Below are positions 1 through 6,687 of a stretch of 17,114 nucleotides of DNA, piece by piece. The number at the start of each line of letters is the position of its first letter. Within the stretch, counting starts at the first letter, position 1. A program made the position numbers and the translations under genes. This DNA comes from Microcaldota archaeon (lineage in GTDB: Archaea; Iainarchaeota; Iainarchaeia; JAADDC01), in the NCBI GenBank assembly GCA_027043825.1, contig JALUER010000021.1, forward strand, positions 1 to 17,114, given 5' to 3'. Below the pieces are notes generated by a model that saw only the letters and a program-made list of their open reading frames with translations, was not told the origin of the DNA and searched no databases.

Positions 1-747
1 TAAAGAGCTTGCGGGAATGGGGGTGCCTGCAAAGATCGAATTTGAACAACGGCTCTATACTAATGGCGTAGCCCCTATTATGAAAAAGAAAAGATGTTGT
101 CTATTCCTTGAAAATACGTATAATAAAATGGATAAAATTAGTAGGAACACCGCAAATTCGTATCTTGTGAACGAACCCAAGATTGCTAATATGTATGCGT
201 GTCTTATATCATTTTTAAGTAGAGTATACACGAACCCCACGGTGAGTAAGAACATTAGTAGTGTTTCCATCCCTTGTGAAAGGGAATATAATAGCCCTGG
301 TGAGGCTAGAATTGTAATACTAAATAAAAAGGACTCGGTTCTTGGTAGCTTCAATCTAAGTAATCTGTAAAGAATTATAGAGGATAGGGCGTAAAGTAAT
401 ATGTTTAGCATCCATCCATATACGACCGTAGTACTGCGCGAGGGAACGGGGCCAAACATTAGCGCCAGAGGAATAAGCAGGAGCATATAAATAGGAGAAC
501 TCCAACCAGAAGAGTATTCCCCGCAGTTAAAGCCGAGAGTATGGCAATAAATCAAATTTCTTGCGTAGTCGAGATGAATATAGAAGTCGTCTCTTAATAA
601 CACTTTACCATTATTAACTAACCATACAGACAAAAGGAAAATAATGCTGATCAAGAAACTAAGTATTAAAAGTATGGCTTCAATACGGTTATCCGAAACT
701 TCTTCAAGGTTAAAGCTTAACGGCTTCACCAAAAATGTGAAAGGCAT
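1..747 (-). pseudogene. GT-C family membrane glycosyltransferase (AftB-like N-terminal half), interrupted by in-frame TAG, partial at left edge
   Basis: The reading frame from ATG 747 encodes 230 residues to a TAG at 57-55. It has several hydrophobic segments and the family's first-loop motif DDFYIHLDYARNL followed by GWSSPIYMLLL. This pattern (Asp-Asp, Tyr-Ile, Arg-Asn, then Ser-Pro) is known from polyprenyl-phosphate-sugar-dependent GT-C enzymes such as mycobacterial AftB-like arabinofuranosyltransferases. Members are normally 450-600 residues. After the TAG the same frame stays open to base 1 and reads IFAGTPIPASSL, which matches the family's conserved second motif (YYG-x-P-x-P-N-S), at about the spacing expected after GATPLV. 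So I read one gene carrying an internal amber codon rather than a natural end. It could be a nonsense mutation, a base-call error or readthrough. The gene is visibly AT-richer than most of the window. It is divergent from the epimerase gene. Its exact sugar donor is not visible. Confidence 0.65.
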
Positions 748-759
748 ACGGAATTAAAG

Positions 760-766
760 TATTTTA
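760..766 (+). promoter_or_regulatory. TATA box for the epimerase gene
   Basis: TATTTTA is centred about 28 nt upstream of the ATG at 791, with no Shine-Dalgarno sequence between them. This spacing is what a leaderless archaeal transcript requires. It lies in the 43-bp gap between two divergent genes. A minus-strand promoter for the glycosyltransferase must sit in the same gap, but I cannot place it well. Confidence 0.45.
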
Positions 767-790
767 TGGCCCCAGTAAATTGCTGATATC

Positions 791-1849
791 ATGCCCAAAA
801 CCGTTCTAATAACCGGCGGTGCAGGTTTCTTGGGCCTCCACACAGCTCGAGGTCTTAACGAGAGGGGCTATAAGATAAAGCTACTGGACATAGCCCCCAT
901 AGATCCTTCGGAGTACCCAAAAAACGTGGAGTTCATCCAGGGCGATGTGAGAAATAGAAAAACCGTAGAAGAAGCAGTAGAGGGCGTCGACTACATTGTC
1001 CACACTGCAGCTGCCCTCCCCCTCTGGCCTAAGAAGGAGATCTGGGACGTGAACGTGAACGGGACAAAAACAGTTCTCGACGTTGCCCTCCAGAAGGATG
1101 TGGAGAGAGTAGTGTATATCTCTTCCACGGCGGTCTACGGGATACCCAGGGGAGACCGGGCCGAGAGAGAGGACGACCCTCTCAGGGGTGTGGGTCCCTA
1201 CGGCGAGTCCAAAATAGCTGCCGAGAAAGTCTGCGAAGAGTATAGAAAAAGAGGGCTCGTGGTACCTATTTTGAGGCCCAAGACCTTCATAGGACCCGAG
1301 AGGCTGGGCATCTTCTCAATCCTCTTTGACTGGATAAAGGACGGTGCCCGAATACCCATCATAGGCGACGGAAACAACAAGTACCAGCTTCTCGACGTGG
1401 AGGATTTGGTAGACGCCATAGCACTTATGCTAGAAGCCGATGAGACGCTTGTTAACGATGTGTTTAATGTAGGGGCTGAGCGCTTCGGCACGTGGAACGA
1501 GGATCTCGGAGCACTCCTTGAACACGCTGGGACAGGATCCAAGATCCTACACCTTCCTTCAGCTCCTACGAAGGCCATCCTCAGGCTTCTTGAGCTCCTT
1601 CACCTTTCTCCCATGTACGAGTGGGCCTATGGAACTGCCGATAAGAACCATTACGTTTCCATAGAAAAAATAACCAACACCTTTGGCTGGCACCCCAAGT
1701 ATTCTAACGCAGAGTCTCTGATAAGGACCTACGACTGGTTCATAGAACACTACGACGAACTAAAGGCGAAGGAAGGGGTTACTCACCGCGTCATGTGGAA
1801 ACAGGGGATACTGTCGGTGGTGAAATGGTTCATGAGGCTTCGCTTTTAA
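791..1849 (+). CDS. NAD-dependent sugar epimerase/dehydratase (extended SDR)
   Basis: A 352-residue extended short-chain dehydrogenase/reductase. The N-terminal Rossmann motif is TGGAGFLG (residues 8-15), an acidic residue follows strand 2, and the catalytic YGESK (Tyr-x-x-x-Lys, near residue 138) and an upstream Ser-Ser-Thr (ISSTAVYG) are in place. Such enzymes act on nucleotide-linked sugars (epimerisation or dehydration) in the cytoplasm. The family also includes 3-beta-hydroxysteroid-dehydrogenase-like members, so the substrate is not fixed by sequence. The last 20 nt overlap the 3' end of the convergent flippase gene. The start at ATG 791 is supported by the methionine just before strand 1 and by a TATA box about 28 nt upstream (leaderless). 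Its neighbours (GT-C glycosyltransferase, flippase-like protein, UbiA enzyme) point to surface glycan or lipid-linked sugar synthesis. Confidence 0.85.
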   Translation: MPKTVLITGGAGFLGLHTARGLNERGYKIKLLDIAPIDPSEYPKNVEFIQGDVRNRKTVEEAVEGVDYIVHTAAALPLWPKKEIWDVNVNGTKTVLDVALQKDVERVVYISSTAVYGIPRGDRAEREDDPLRGVGPYGESKIAAEKVCEEYRKRGLVVPILRPKTFIGPERLGIFSILFDWIKDGARIPIIGDGNNKYQLLDVEDLVDAIALMLEADETLVNDVFNVGAERFGTWNEDLGALLEHAGTGSKILHLPSAPTKAILRLLELLHLSPMYEWAYGTADKNHYVSIEKITNTFGWHPKYSNAESLIRTYDWFIEHYDELKAKEGVTHRVMWKQGILSVVKWFMRLRF

Positions 1850-2750
1850 TCTTTAACGATGCGACGGCCCCTACGCCTATCCACATCCAGTAAGAGAAGA
1901 CTCTCTCCAAGAGGGTGGTGGCCATAGCCGCCTCTGGAGAGGTTCCCAAGAGAGTTAGTATCCCTGAGAGGGATGCTTCGAAGACTATCAAACCCCCTGG
2001 TAGGAAAGACAGCACTCCGAGTATGTAGGAAGCTGAGACGGCAGCCGAGATAAGGAAGAAGGGAAGGTCTATGCCGTAGTAGCGTGCTATGAGCCATACC
2101 CGCAAGAAATCTATGAACCAGAGGGCTATGGTCAGAAGGAAAAAGAGGAGCAATAGGGTCTTATTGGAGGTGACCCCCTTTGTTTCTCTGAGATACCTCT
2201 TTAACAGTTCTGGAGACTTGCTTTCAAGCTTCCTGAATAGTGGATCGTATCGAAGAACGAAAACAAACAGAAGAACGGCTAACACTGGCAAGACGAGAGC
2301 AAGGGGAGAGTACTTTAAAAGAAGGAGCGAGGAAAGGGAGAGGAGCAACACTACGTCGAACATCCTTTCAATGGAAACGAAGGACACGAGCTTGTGGGCA
2401 GACTCTGATACTACCTTGGCCATGGAGAGTGCCCGGGCACCCTCGCCTAGCATTCTTGATGGGAAGACGAAGGCGGTGAAGTGGCCCACCGCATAGGCTG
2501 GTAAGATGCTCTCGAGTCCTTTGTTGAAGAAGAGGGCCATCCTCTGGGCCTGGAGAACGAACTCGAAGGTTGTCAGAATGAGGGCGGATAAAACGATTTC
2601 AGGGTTTGTTTTAAGCAACAGATCAAGTGACTGTACCAAGATATCGCTATTTGTCCATACTATATACAACAGAACTGTAGTTATCACCAGGACAATCACG
2701 GCCCTTTTGAGATCCACGGAAGAATGAAGCACCAATTCTGTTAAGAACAT
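1830..2750 (-). CDS. UPF0104 / LPG-synthase-TM family flippase-like membrane protein
   Basis: About 306 residues, mostly hydrophobic, with seven or eight predicted membrane segments. It has the family signatures FPSRMLGEGAR, SIERMFDVVLLLSL and, near the C-terminus, SFLPGGLIVFEASL followed by LLERVFSYW. These are typical of the PF03706/UPF0104 family (lysylphosphatidylglycerol-synthase transmembrane region), whose archaeal members are uncharacterised but often accompany glycosyltransferases and are thought to move lipid-linked substrates. The start may be ATG 2750 or either of two GTG codons just upstream (2753, 2756); ATG is preferred. The gene is divergent from the UbiA gene with only about 20 bp between starts, and its 3' end overlaps the epimerase 3' end by 20 nt. 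No cytoplasmic aminoacyltransferase domain is present, so it is not a full MprF. Confidence 0.8.
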   Translation of the reverse strand: MFLTELVLHSSVDLKRAVIVLVITTVLLYIVWTNSDILVQSLDLLLKTNPEIVLSALILTTFEFVLQAQRMALFFNKGLESILPAYAVGHFTAFVFPSRMLGEGARALSMAKVVSESAHKLVSFVSIERMFDVVLLLSLSSLLLLKYSPLALVLPVLAVLLFVFVLRYDPLFRKLESKSPELLKRYLRETKGVTSNKTLLLLFFLLTIALWFIDFLRVWLIARYYGIDLPFFLISAAVSASYILGVLSFLPGGLIVFEASLSGILTLLGTSPEAAMATTLLERVFSYWMWIGVGAVASLKIKSEAS

Positions 2751-2770
2751 CACCACGCTACTTTTGTTTC

Positions 2771-3622
2771 GTGAACCCCTACATCGAACTAGCCCGGCCC
2801 TGGCAGTGGTACAAGAACCTCGTGGTCTTCTTGGCCATCTTCTTTAGCGGTACACTCTTCAATGTGGACGCTCTCGTCGGCTCTGTTATGGCCTTCCTGG
2901 CCCTCTCACTCGTTTCCTCGGGAATGTACGCCCTCAACGACATTATCGACGCTGAGAAAGATAAGTTGCACCCCAAGAAGAAGAACAGACCCATCCCGTC
3001 TGGAAGGGTTTCAAAAAAGTCTGCCATAATCTTCTCGTTCTTCCTGCTCGCTACCGGTTTCCTAATCGCTCTAAAGGTCAACCCCCTCGTCCTCCTCTTC
3101 GCAATCGCTCTTTTCCTTAATACTCTCCTCTATTCTTTCTTCTTCAAGCACGTACCCTTCGCTGACATAGCAGACCTCTCCCTGAACTTCCTGATCCGAA
3201 CCCTTGCCGGCGTCTACGCCATAAACGCCTATCCCAGCTACTGGATCATCGTGGTTCCCTACTTCCTCGCCCTGCTCCTAGCCACCTTCAAGCGGTACGG
3301 GGAGATAGAAAGGGGATCCAAGGGGAGGAAAGTTATTGCATTTTATTCCAAGGAAAGTCTTCGATCTTTGGCAGCAGGGATAACAGTTGGCCTACTTCTG
3401 CTCTACCTCTTGTATATACAGTCCTCTCCGATCCTTAAACATAGGACCATCGTTACTTTGACAACACTCCCTATAGCGGCCTTCGTTCTCTTTCGTTGGT
3501 ATGGAGAAGCTCTGTCAAACCCTGATATGGCCGAAGAAGCCTTCCACATGGTGAAAGACAAGGTGTTTCTCGGGGGTCTGCTTATCTGGGCCCTCGTCCT
3601 GCTCTGGTCCATATACTCCTGA
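2771..3622 (+). CDS. UbiA-family prenyltransferase, decaprenyl-phosphate phosphoribosyltransferase-like
   Basis: 283 residues with about eight or nine membrane segments. It opens with ELARPWQWYKNLVVF and carries the first Asp motif ALNDIIDAEKDKLHPKK (N56, D57, D60, D64) followed by RPIPSG. A second block, DIADLSLNFLIRTLAG, is followed by LALLLATFKRYGE. The HP-x-K-x-x-RPI-x-SG and ALLLA-x-x-KR blocks are characteristic of the UbiA subgroup that transfers phosphoribose from PRPP to polyprenyl phosphate (Rv3806c/UbiA of mycobacteria, DPPR synthase). This differs from the quinone or ether-lipid UbiA enzymes. The product would be polyprenyl-phosphoryl-5-phosphoribose, a precursor of arabinose or ribose donors used by GT-C enzymes. 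The start is GTG 2771, directly before the conserved N-terminus. No Shine-Dalgarno sequence or clear TATA box is seen. Assignment to the subgroup is by pattern and could be wrong in substrate detail. Confidence 0.75.
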   Translation: MNPYIELARPWQWYKNLVVFLAIFFSGTLFNVDALVGSVMAFLALSLVSSGMYALNDIIDAEKDKLHPKKKNRPIPSGRVSKKSAIIFSFFLLATGFLIALKVNPLVLLFAIALFLNTLLYSFFFKHVPFADIADLSLNFLIRTLAGVYAINAYPSYWIIVVPYFLALLLATFKRYGEIERGSKGRKVIAFYSKESLRSLAAGITVGLLLLYLLYIQSSPILKHRTIVTLTTLPIAAFVLFRWYGEALSNPDMAEEAFHMVKDKVFLGGLLIWALVLLWSIYS

Positions 3623-3628
3623 ATCTCA

Positions 3629-3636
3629 TTTAAGAA
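3629..3636 (+). promoter_or_regulatory. TATA-like element for the HTH gene
   Basis: TTTAAGAA is centred about 24 nt upstream of GTG 3656, in the 33-bp gap after the UbiA gene. No Shine-Dalgarno sequence precedes the start. This fits a separate leaderless transcript beginning at or near the start codon. Confidence 0.35.
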
Positions 3637-3655
3637 TCCCGACCCCAATAATTAC

Positions 3656-3943
3656 GTGGATCTCTTTGAGTGTGAAAGGAGGAGCAGGGTCATCATACCC
3701 ATCATAAAGCGGGCCCTGGTGGAGGAGCTCCACAAGAGGGGCCTGAAGGTGAAGGAAATAGCCGAACTCCTTGGCATGACCCCCGCCGCCGTTTCCCAGT
3801 ATCTCCACGGGAAGAGGGGCAAGTACATCAGGGTGAGGGGAATAGAGGCCCTCGTGGAGAAGGCCCTGAGGGGGGAGCTTAGACGAGAGGACGTCTGCCG
3901 GGTCTGTGATCGCCTCGTCGAGGAGGGAGTGGTGGAGGTATAG
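3656..3943 (+). CDS. Small HTH transcriptional regulator with C-terminal CxxC (COG2522-like)
   Basis: 95 residues. The central helix-turn-helix KVKEIAELLGMTPAAVSQYL (residues 31-50) is of the Cro/XRE type, followed by HGKRG. The C-terminus has the short motif CRVC (Cys81, Cys84), and Cys6 lies near the N-terminus, giving a possible metal or Fe-S site. This layout matches a small archaeal regulator family with one HTH and a CxxC tail. I know of no characterised member of exactly this form. The start GTG 3656 is inferred from a TATA-like sequence 24 nt upstream and the N-terminal Cys. The gene ends in TAG and lies 105 bp upstream of the ribonucleotide reductase gene on the same strand. It could regulate that gene, perhaps in response to redox or metal state; this is inference from position only. 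Confidence 0.75.
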   Translation: MDLFECERRSRVIIPIIKRALVEELHKRGLKVKEIAELLGMTPAAVSQYLHGKRGKYIRVRGIEALVEKALRGELRREDVCRVCDRLVEEGVVEV

Positions 3944-3985
3944 GTTCGGATTCCTAATGGAGTCGCACCCCCTCATTCTAAAAGG

Positions 3986-3996
3986 TATCCTGGATA
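3986..3996. promoter_or_regulatory. Dyad upstream of nrdJ (possible operator)
   Basis: TATCC-T-GGATA is a perfect 5-1-5 inverted repeat, immediately overlapping a second palindrome, GATATC (3993-3998). It lies 52 nt upstream of the reductase start and 24 nt upstream of the TTATAG sequence at 4013-4018. Position and symmetry are compatible with a regulator-binding site, perhaps for the HTH protein encoded just upstream. No binding evidence is available. Confidence 0.3.
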
Positions 3997-4048
3997 TCCA
4001 AACCACACCTTCTTATAGGAGGTTGATGGTTAGTAGGGAGGGGGTTCG

Positions 4049-6673
4049 ATGGAGGTAGAGATCACCATCGAGGGGATCGAGGGACTCGTCTCCGAAGCGG
4101 AGAAGAGGTACGGAGAAGGGAGGTCCAGATTCATAGAGTACCTCATACGGGCTGGCTACGGTGAGGAAGAGGCCGAGAAGCTCTACAAGATGGAGTACAT
4201 GTTCCGGAACCCCCACAAGAGGGTTATCAACCGGCTCCCTGCCGATATGCTCCGCCGCTACAAGCTCCTCTACTACTACCTCATGCTCCTTAGGAGCCAG
4301 GGGCGGCTCCCTGTGGACAAGGACTACCTGGGAGGGAACAGCCTGGCCGAGTCCATATTTAAGCGGGCCTACTTCCTCAAAACAAAGGACGGTGAGGAGT
4401 ACATCGAGACGAGGCCGGAGGATCTATTCCTCCGGGTGGCCGCCTTCATCGCCGCCGCCGAGAAGGACTTAGAAAGGGGGGCCTACTGGGCAGAGAGGTT
4501 CTATAGAGCCATGTACAACGGCATTCTGTCCCCAGCGGGTAGGATAAGGACGGGCGCCGGCGACCTGTACCGGCTGAAGACGCTGTCCAACTGCTACTTT
4601 CTACAGATCGAGGAGGACTCCATAGAGGGGATCTGGAAGACCTCCTACCAGATGGCGAGGACCTACTCCTACGGGGGAGGTGTAGGAACGGACGTCTCCC
4701 CGCTTAGACCATCCGGATCTCCCGTCCACAACGCCTCCAACACCTCCACGGGCCCCACATCCTTCATGTACCTCTACTCCCTCACCACCGGCATCATCGG
4801 TCAAGAGGGGCGAAGGGGCGCCCTCATGATCACCATAGACGTGAAGCACCCCGACGTCATCAAGTTCATCCGGGTGAAGAGGGACCCGGACTGGTGGACG
4901 AACATGATCATGAACGAGATAAGGATGAGCGGAAAGTTCACGGAGGACGAGCTCAAGGAGATCGAGAGGGCCGTCATAAACAACATCCAGATCCGGTTTG
5001 CCAACATATCCGTCAAGTTCACGGACGAGTTCTTCATGGCCCTGGAAGAGCAGGACAAGTACGGGCCGGACAAGGTCCTCCTCTATCGGAAGAAGGTGAA
5101 GGGAAAGACCATGGACGTCTATCAGGACAGGGACTGGCACTACTCCTACGGCATCCCCTCTAAAGATCCGAACGACTACGAGTTAGAAGCCGTCTTCGAC
5201 GATGTCCACTCCCTGAACCGTTACCTCCGGAAGAAGTACGGCGTGGAGGTCCTTAAGGAGGAGCTGGACGATCCCATGAAGAGAGACGTCTACGGTGACT
5301 ACGTCATCGAGATCGACGCCCCCTACGACCTGGCCGTCCGCTACTCCGGTGACTTTTTGCTCTATTTCGGATCGCCCAATACAGGCAGCATAAAAAAGCT
5401 CGTTAAAGCACGGGATATCTGGAACGTCTTTGTGGAGTCCAACTGGAAGTCCGCCGAGCCGGGTCTCATCTTCTGGAGCCGCATGACGAGGTACTCTCCC
5501 TCCAACTATATAGGCGTTCCCATTATGGGGACGAACCCCTGTGGAGAGGTGCCTTTAGAACATGGGGGTGCCTGCGTCCTCTCCTCCCTCAACCTCCTCT
5601 CCTTCGTTGACGAGCCCCTCACCCCCAACGCCTCCTTCAACTGGGAGAGGTTCAAGGAGGCCGTTGCCACCATCGTCCGGTTCCTGGACAACGTGGTGGA
5701 GTGGAACATCCACATGCACCCACTGGAGGACCAGAGGAAGGCCATGGCGGTGCTAAGGAGGATAGGAGCCGGTGTTCTCGGTCTTGCAGATATGCTCATA
5801 GCCCTTGGAATGGAATACGACAGCGATGAGGCCATCGCTTTCGTGGAGAAGGTGATGAGAACCTATATGAACGAGGCCTACAGGAACTCGGCCCTCATAG
5901 CCGAGGAGAAGGGTACCTTCCCCCTCTGGGACTCTGAGAAGTGGTCCAGGAACCCCTACTATCCACGCCTCGACCCGGACGTCCAGGAGATCATCCGGGA
6001 GAAGGGCCTCCGGAACGTGACGGTGATGGCCATTGCCCCCACCGGTAACACCTCCAACTCTACTTTAGCTCTCCGCCTCAACGGGAAGAACTACGTGGGG
6101 CTCTCCTCCGGTATCGAACCTGTTTTCGCCCTCTACTACATCAGGAGAACGGAGGCCATAGAGAAGGACAGGTACTTCAAGGTCTTCCACCCCATAGCCC
6201 AGGCCTACTTGGACCTCCACGGCCTCAACGAGGCCGCCCAGATGGCGAAGGGTGAGGAAGACCTGAAGAAGATCCTTCCGCCGTACTTCTTCCGAACGGC
6301 CCACGTCATCGACCCCCTCAAACGGGTGGAGATCCAGGGTGTTATCCAGAGGTGGGTAGACGGGTCCATTTCCTCCACCGTGAACCTTCCGGAGGACATA
6401 CACCCCGAAGTAGTGGGCGACATCTACCGGGCCGCCTGGAAGCACGGCCTGAAGGGTATAACGGTATACAGAGAGGGGTCCAGGTTCGCAGTTCTCATCA
6501 CAGAGGGTAAGAAGACTGAGTTCCAGGAGTACAAGGACAGGAAGTTCAAGATATACGATGGGGATAGGGTATACGAGGTCTTTGGTGACACCGTTATCGT
6601 CCTCCCGGATGGAAGGCTCTCCACTGTTTACCATGCCATAAAGGAGGGGATACTACGTCCGAGATCCTCATAA
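4049..6673 (+). CDS. nrdJ: Adenosylcobalamin-dependent (class II) ribonucleoside reductase, catalytic chain
   Basis: 874 residues. Reduces ribonucleotides to deoxyribonucleotides using an adenosylcobalamin-generated thiyl radical. Visible active-site elements are Cys182 in LSNCYFLQ (redox cysteine), the radical triad Asn496-Cys498-Glu500 in TNPCGEVPLE, and Cys509 in GGACVLSSLNLL (redox partner). The 11-residue interval between the last two cysteines is that of Thermotoga NrdJ. SNTSTGPTSFMYLYS and the SSGIEP loop are also present. There is no recognisable N-terminal ATP cone, so overall activity control by dATP is not expected. The C-terminus lacks the usual TSCPD and zinc-ribbon cysteine module; this is encoded by the next gene. 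About 14 extra residues (670-684) lie between PTGNTSN and LSSGIEP. No intein is present. ATG 4049 is preceded by GGGAGGGGG. Neighbours: a small HTH regulator upstream, the C-terminal subunit 14 bp downstream, and a cob(I)alamin adenosyltransferase nearby. Confidence 0.95.
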   Translation: MEVEITIEGIEGLVSEAEKRYGEGRSRFIEYLIRAGYGEEEAEKLYKMEYMFRNPHKRVINRLPADMLRRYKLLYYYLMLLRSQGRLPVDKDYLGGNSLAESIFKRAYFLKTKDGEEYIETRPEDLFLRVAAFIAAAEKDLERGAYWAERFYRAMYNGILSPAGRIRTGAGDLYRLKTLSNCYFLQIEEDSIEGIWKTSYQMARTYSYGGGVGTDVSPLRPSGSPVHNASNTSTGPTSFMYLYSLTTGIIGQEGRRGALMITIDVKHPDVIKFIRVKRDPDWWTNMIMNEIRMSGKFTEDELKEIERAVINNIQIRFANISVKFTDEFFMALEEQDKYGPDKVLLYRKKVKGKTMDVYQDRDWHYSYGIPSKDPNDYELEAVFDDVHSLNRYLRKKYGVEVLKEELDDPMKRDVYGDYVIEIDAPYDLAVRYSGDFLLYFGSPNTGSIKKLVKARDIWNVFVESNWKSAEPGLIFWSRMTRYSPSNYIGVPIMGTNPCGEVPLEHGGACVLSSLNLLSFVDEPLTPNASFNWERFKEAVATIVRFLDNVVEWNIHMHPLEDQRKAMAVLRRIGAGVLGLADMLIALGMEYDSDEAIAFVEKVMRTYMNEAYRNSALIAEEKGTFPLWDSEKWSRNPYYPRLDPDVQEIIREKGLRNVTVMAIAPTGNTSNSTLALRLNGKNYVGLSSGIEPVFALYYIRRTEAIEKDRYFKVFHPIAQAYLDLHGLNEAAQMAKGEEDLKKILPPYFFRTAHVIDPLKRVEIQGVIQRWVDGSISSTVNLPEDIHPEVVGDIYRAAWKHGLKGITVYREGSRFAVLITEGKKTEFQEYKDRKFKIYDGDRVYEVFGDTVIVLPDGRLSTVYHAIKEGILRPRSS

Positions 6674-6687
6674 GGTTAAGGAGTGAC

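Noticed and set aside
17..370. Plus-strand open frame of 117 codons at the left end.
   Set aside because: It is antisense to the GT-C glycosyltransferase, which has clear membrane segments and family motifs. The plus-strand translation shows none.
3941..4049. The HTH gene and nrdJ are in the same frame, and the 36 codons between contain only TAG stops (3941, 4016, 4031, 4034), suggesting a TAG-readthrough fusion.
   Set aside because: Absence of TAA and TGA over 36 codons is expected by chance fairly often. Three TAG codons crowd just before nrdJ, a GGGAGGGGG site precedes ATG 4049, and the intervening residues show no domain.
4601..5140. Long minus-strand frame of 179 codons inside nrdJ.
   Set aside because: It mirrors codon bias of nrdJ on the opposite strand, has no recognisable motif, and nrdJ is certain in this region.
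4049..6673. Intein in nrdJ, a frequent insertion target in archaea.
   Set aside because: The length is normal and all conserved blocks are contiguous. The only extra segment (about 14 residues near 670-684) is far too short and lacks splice residues.
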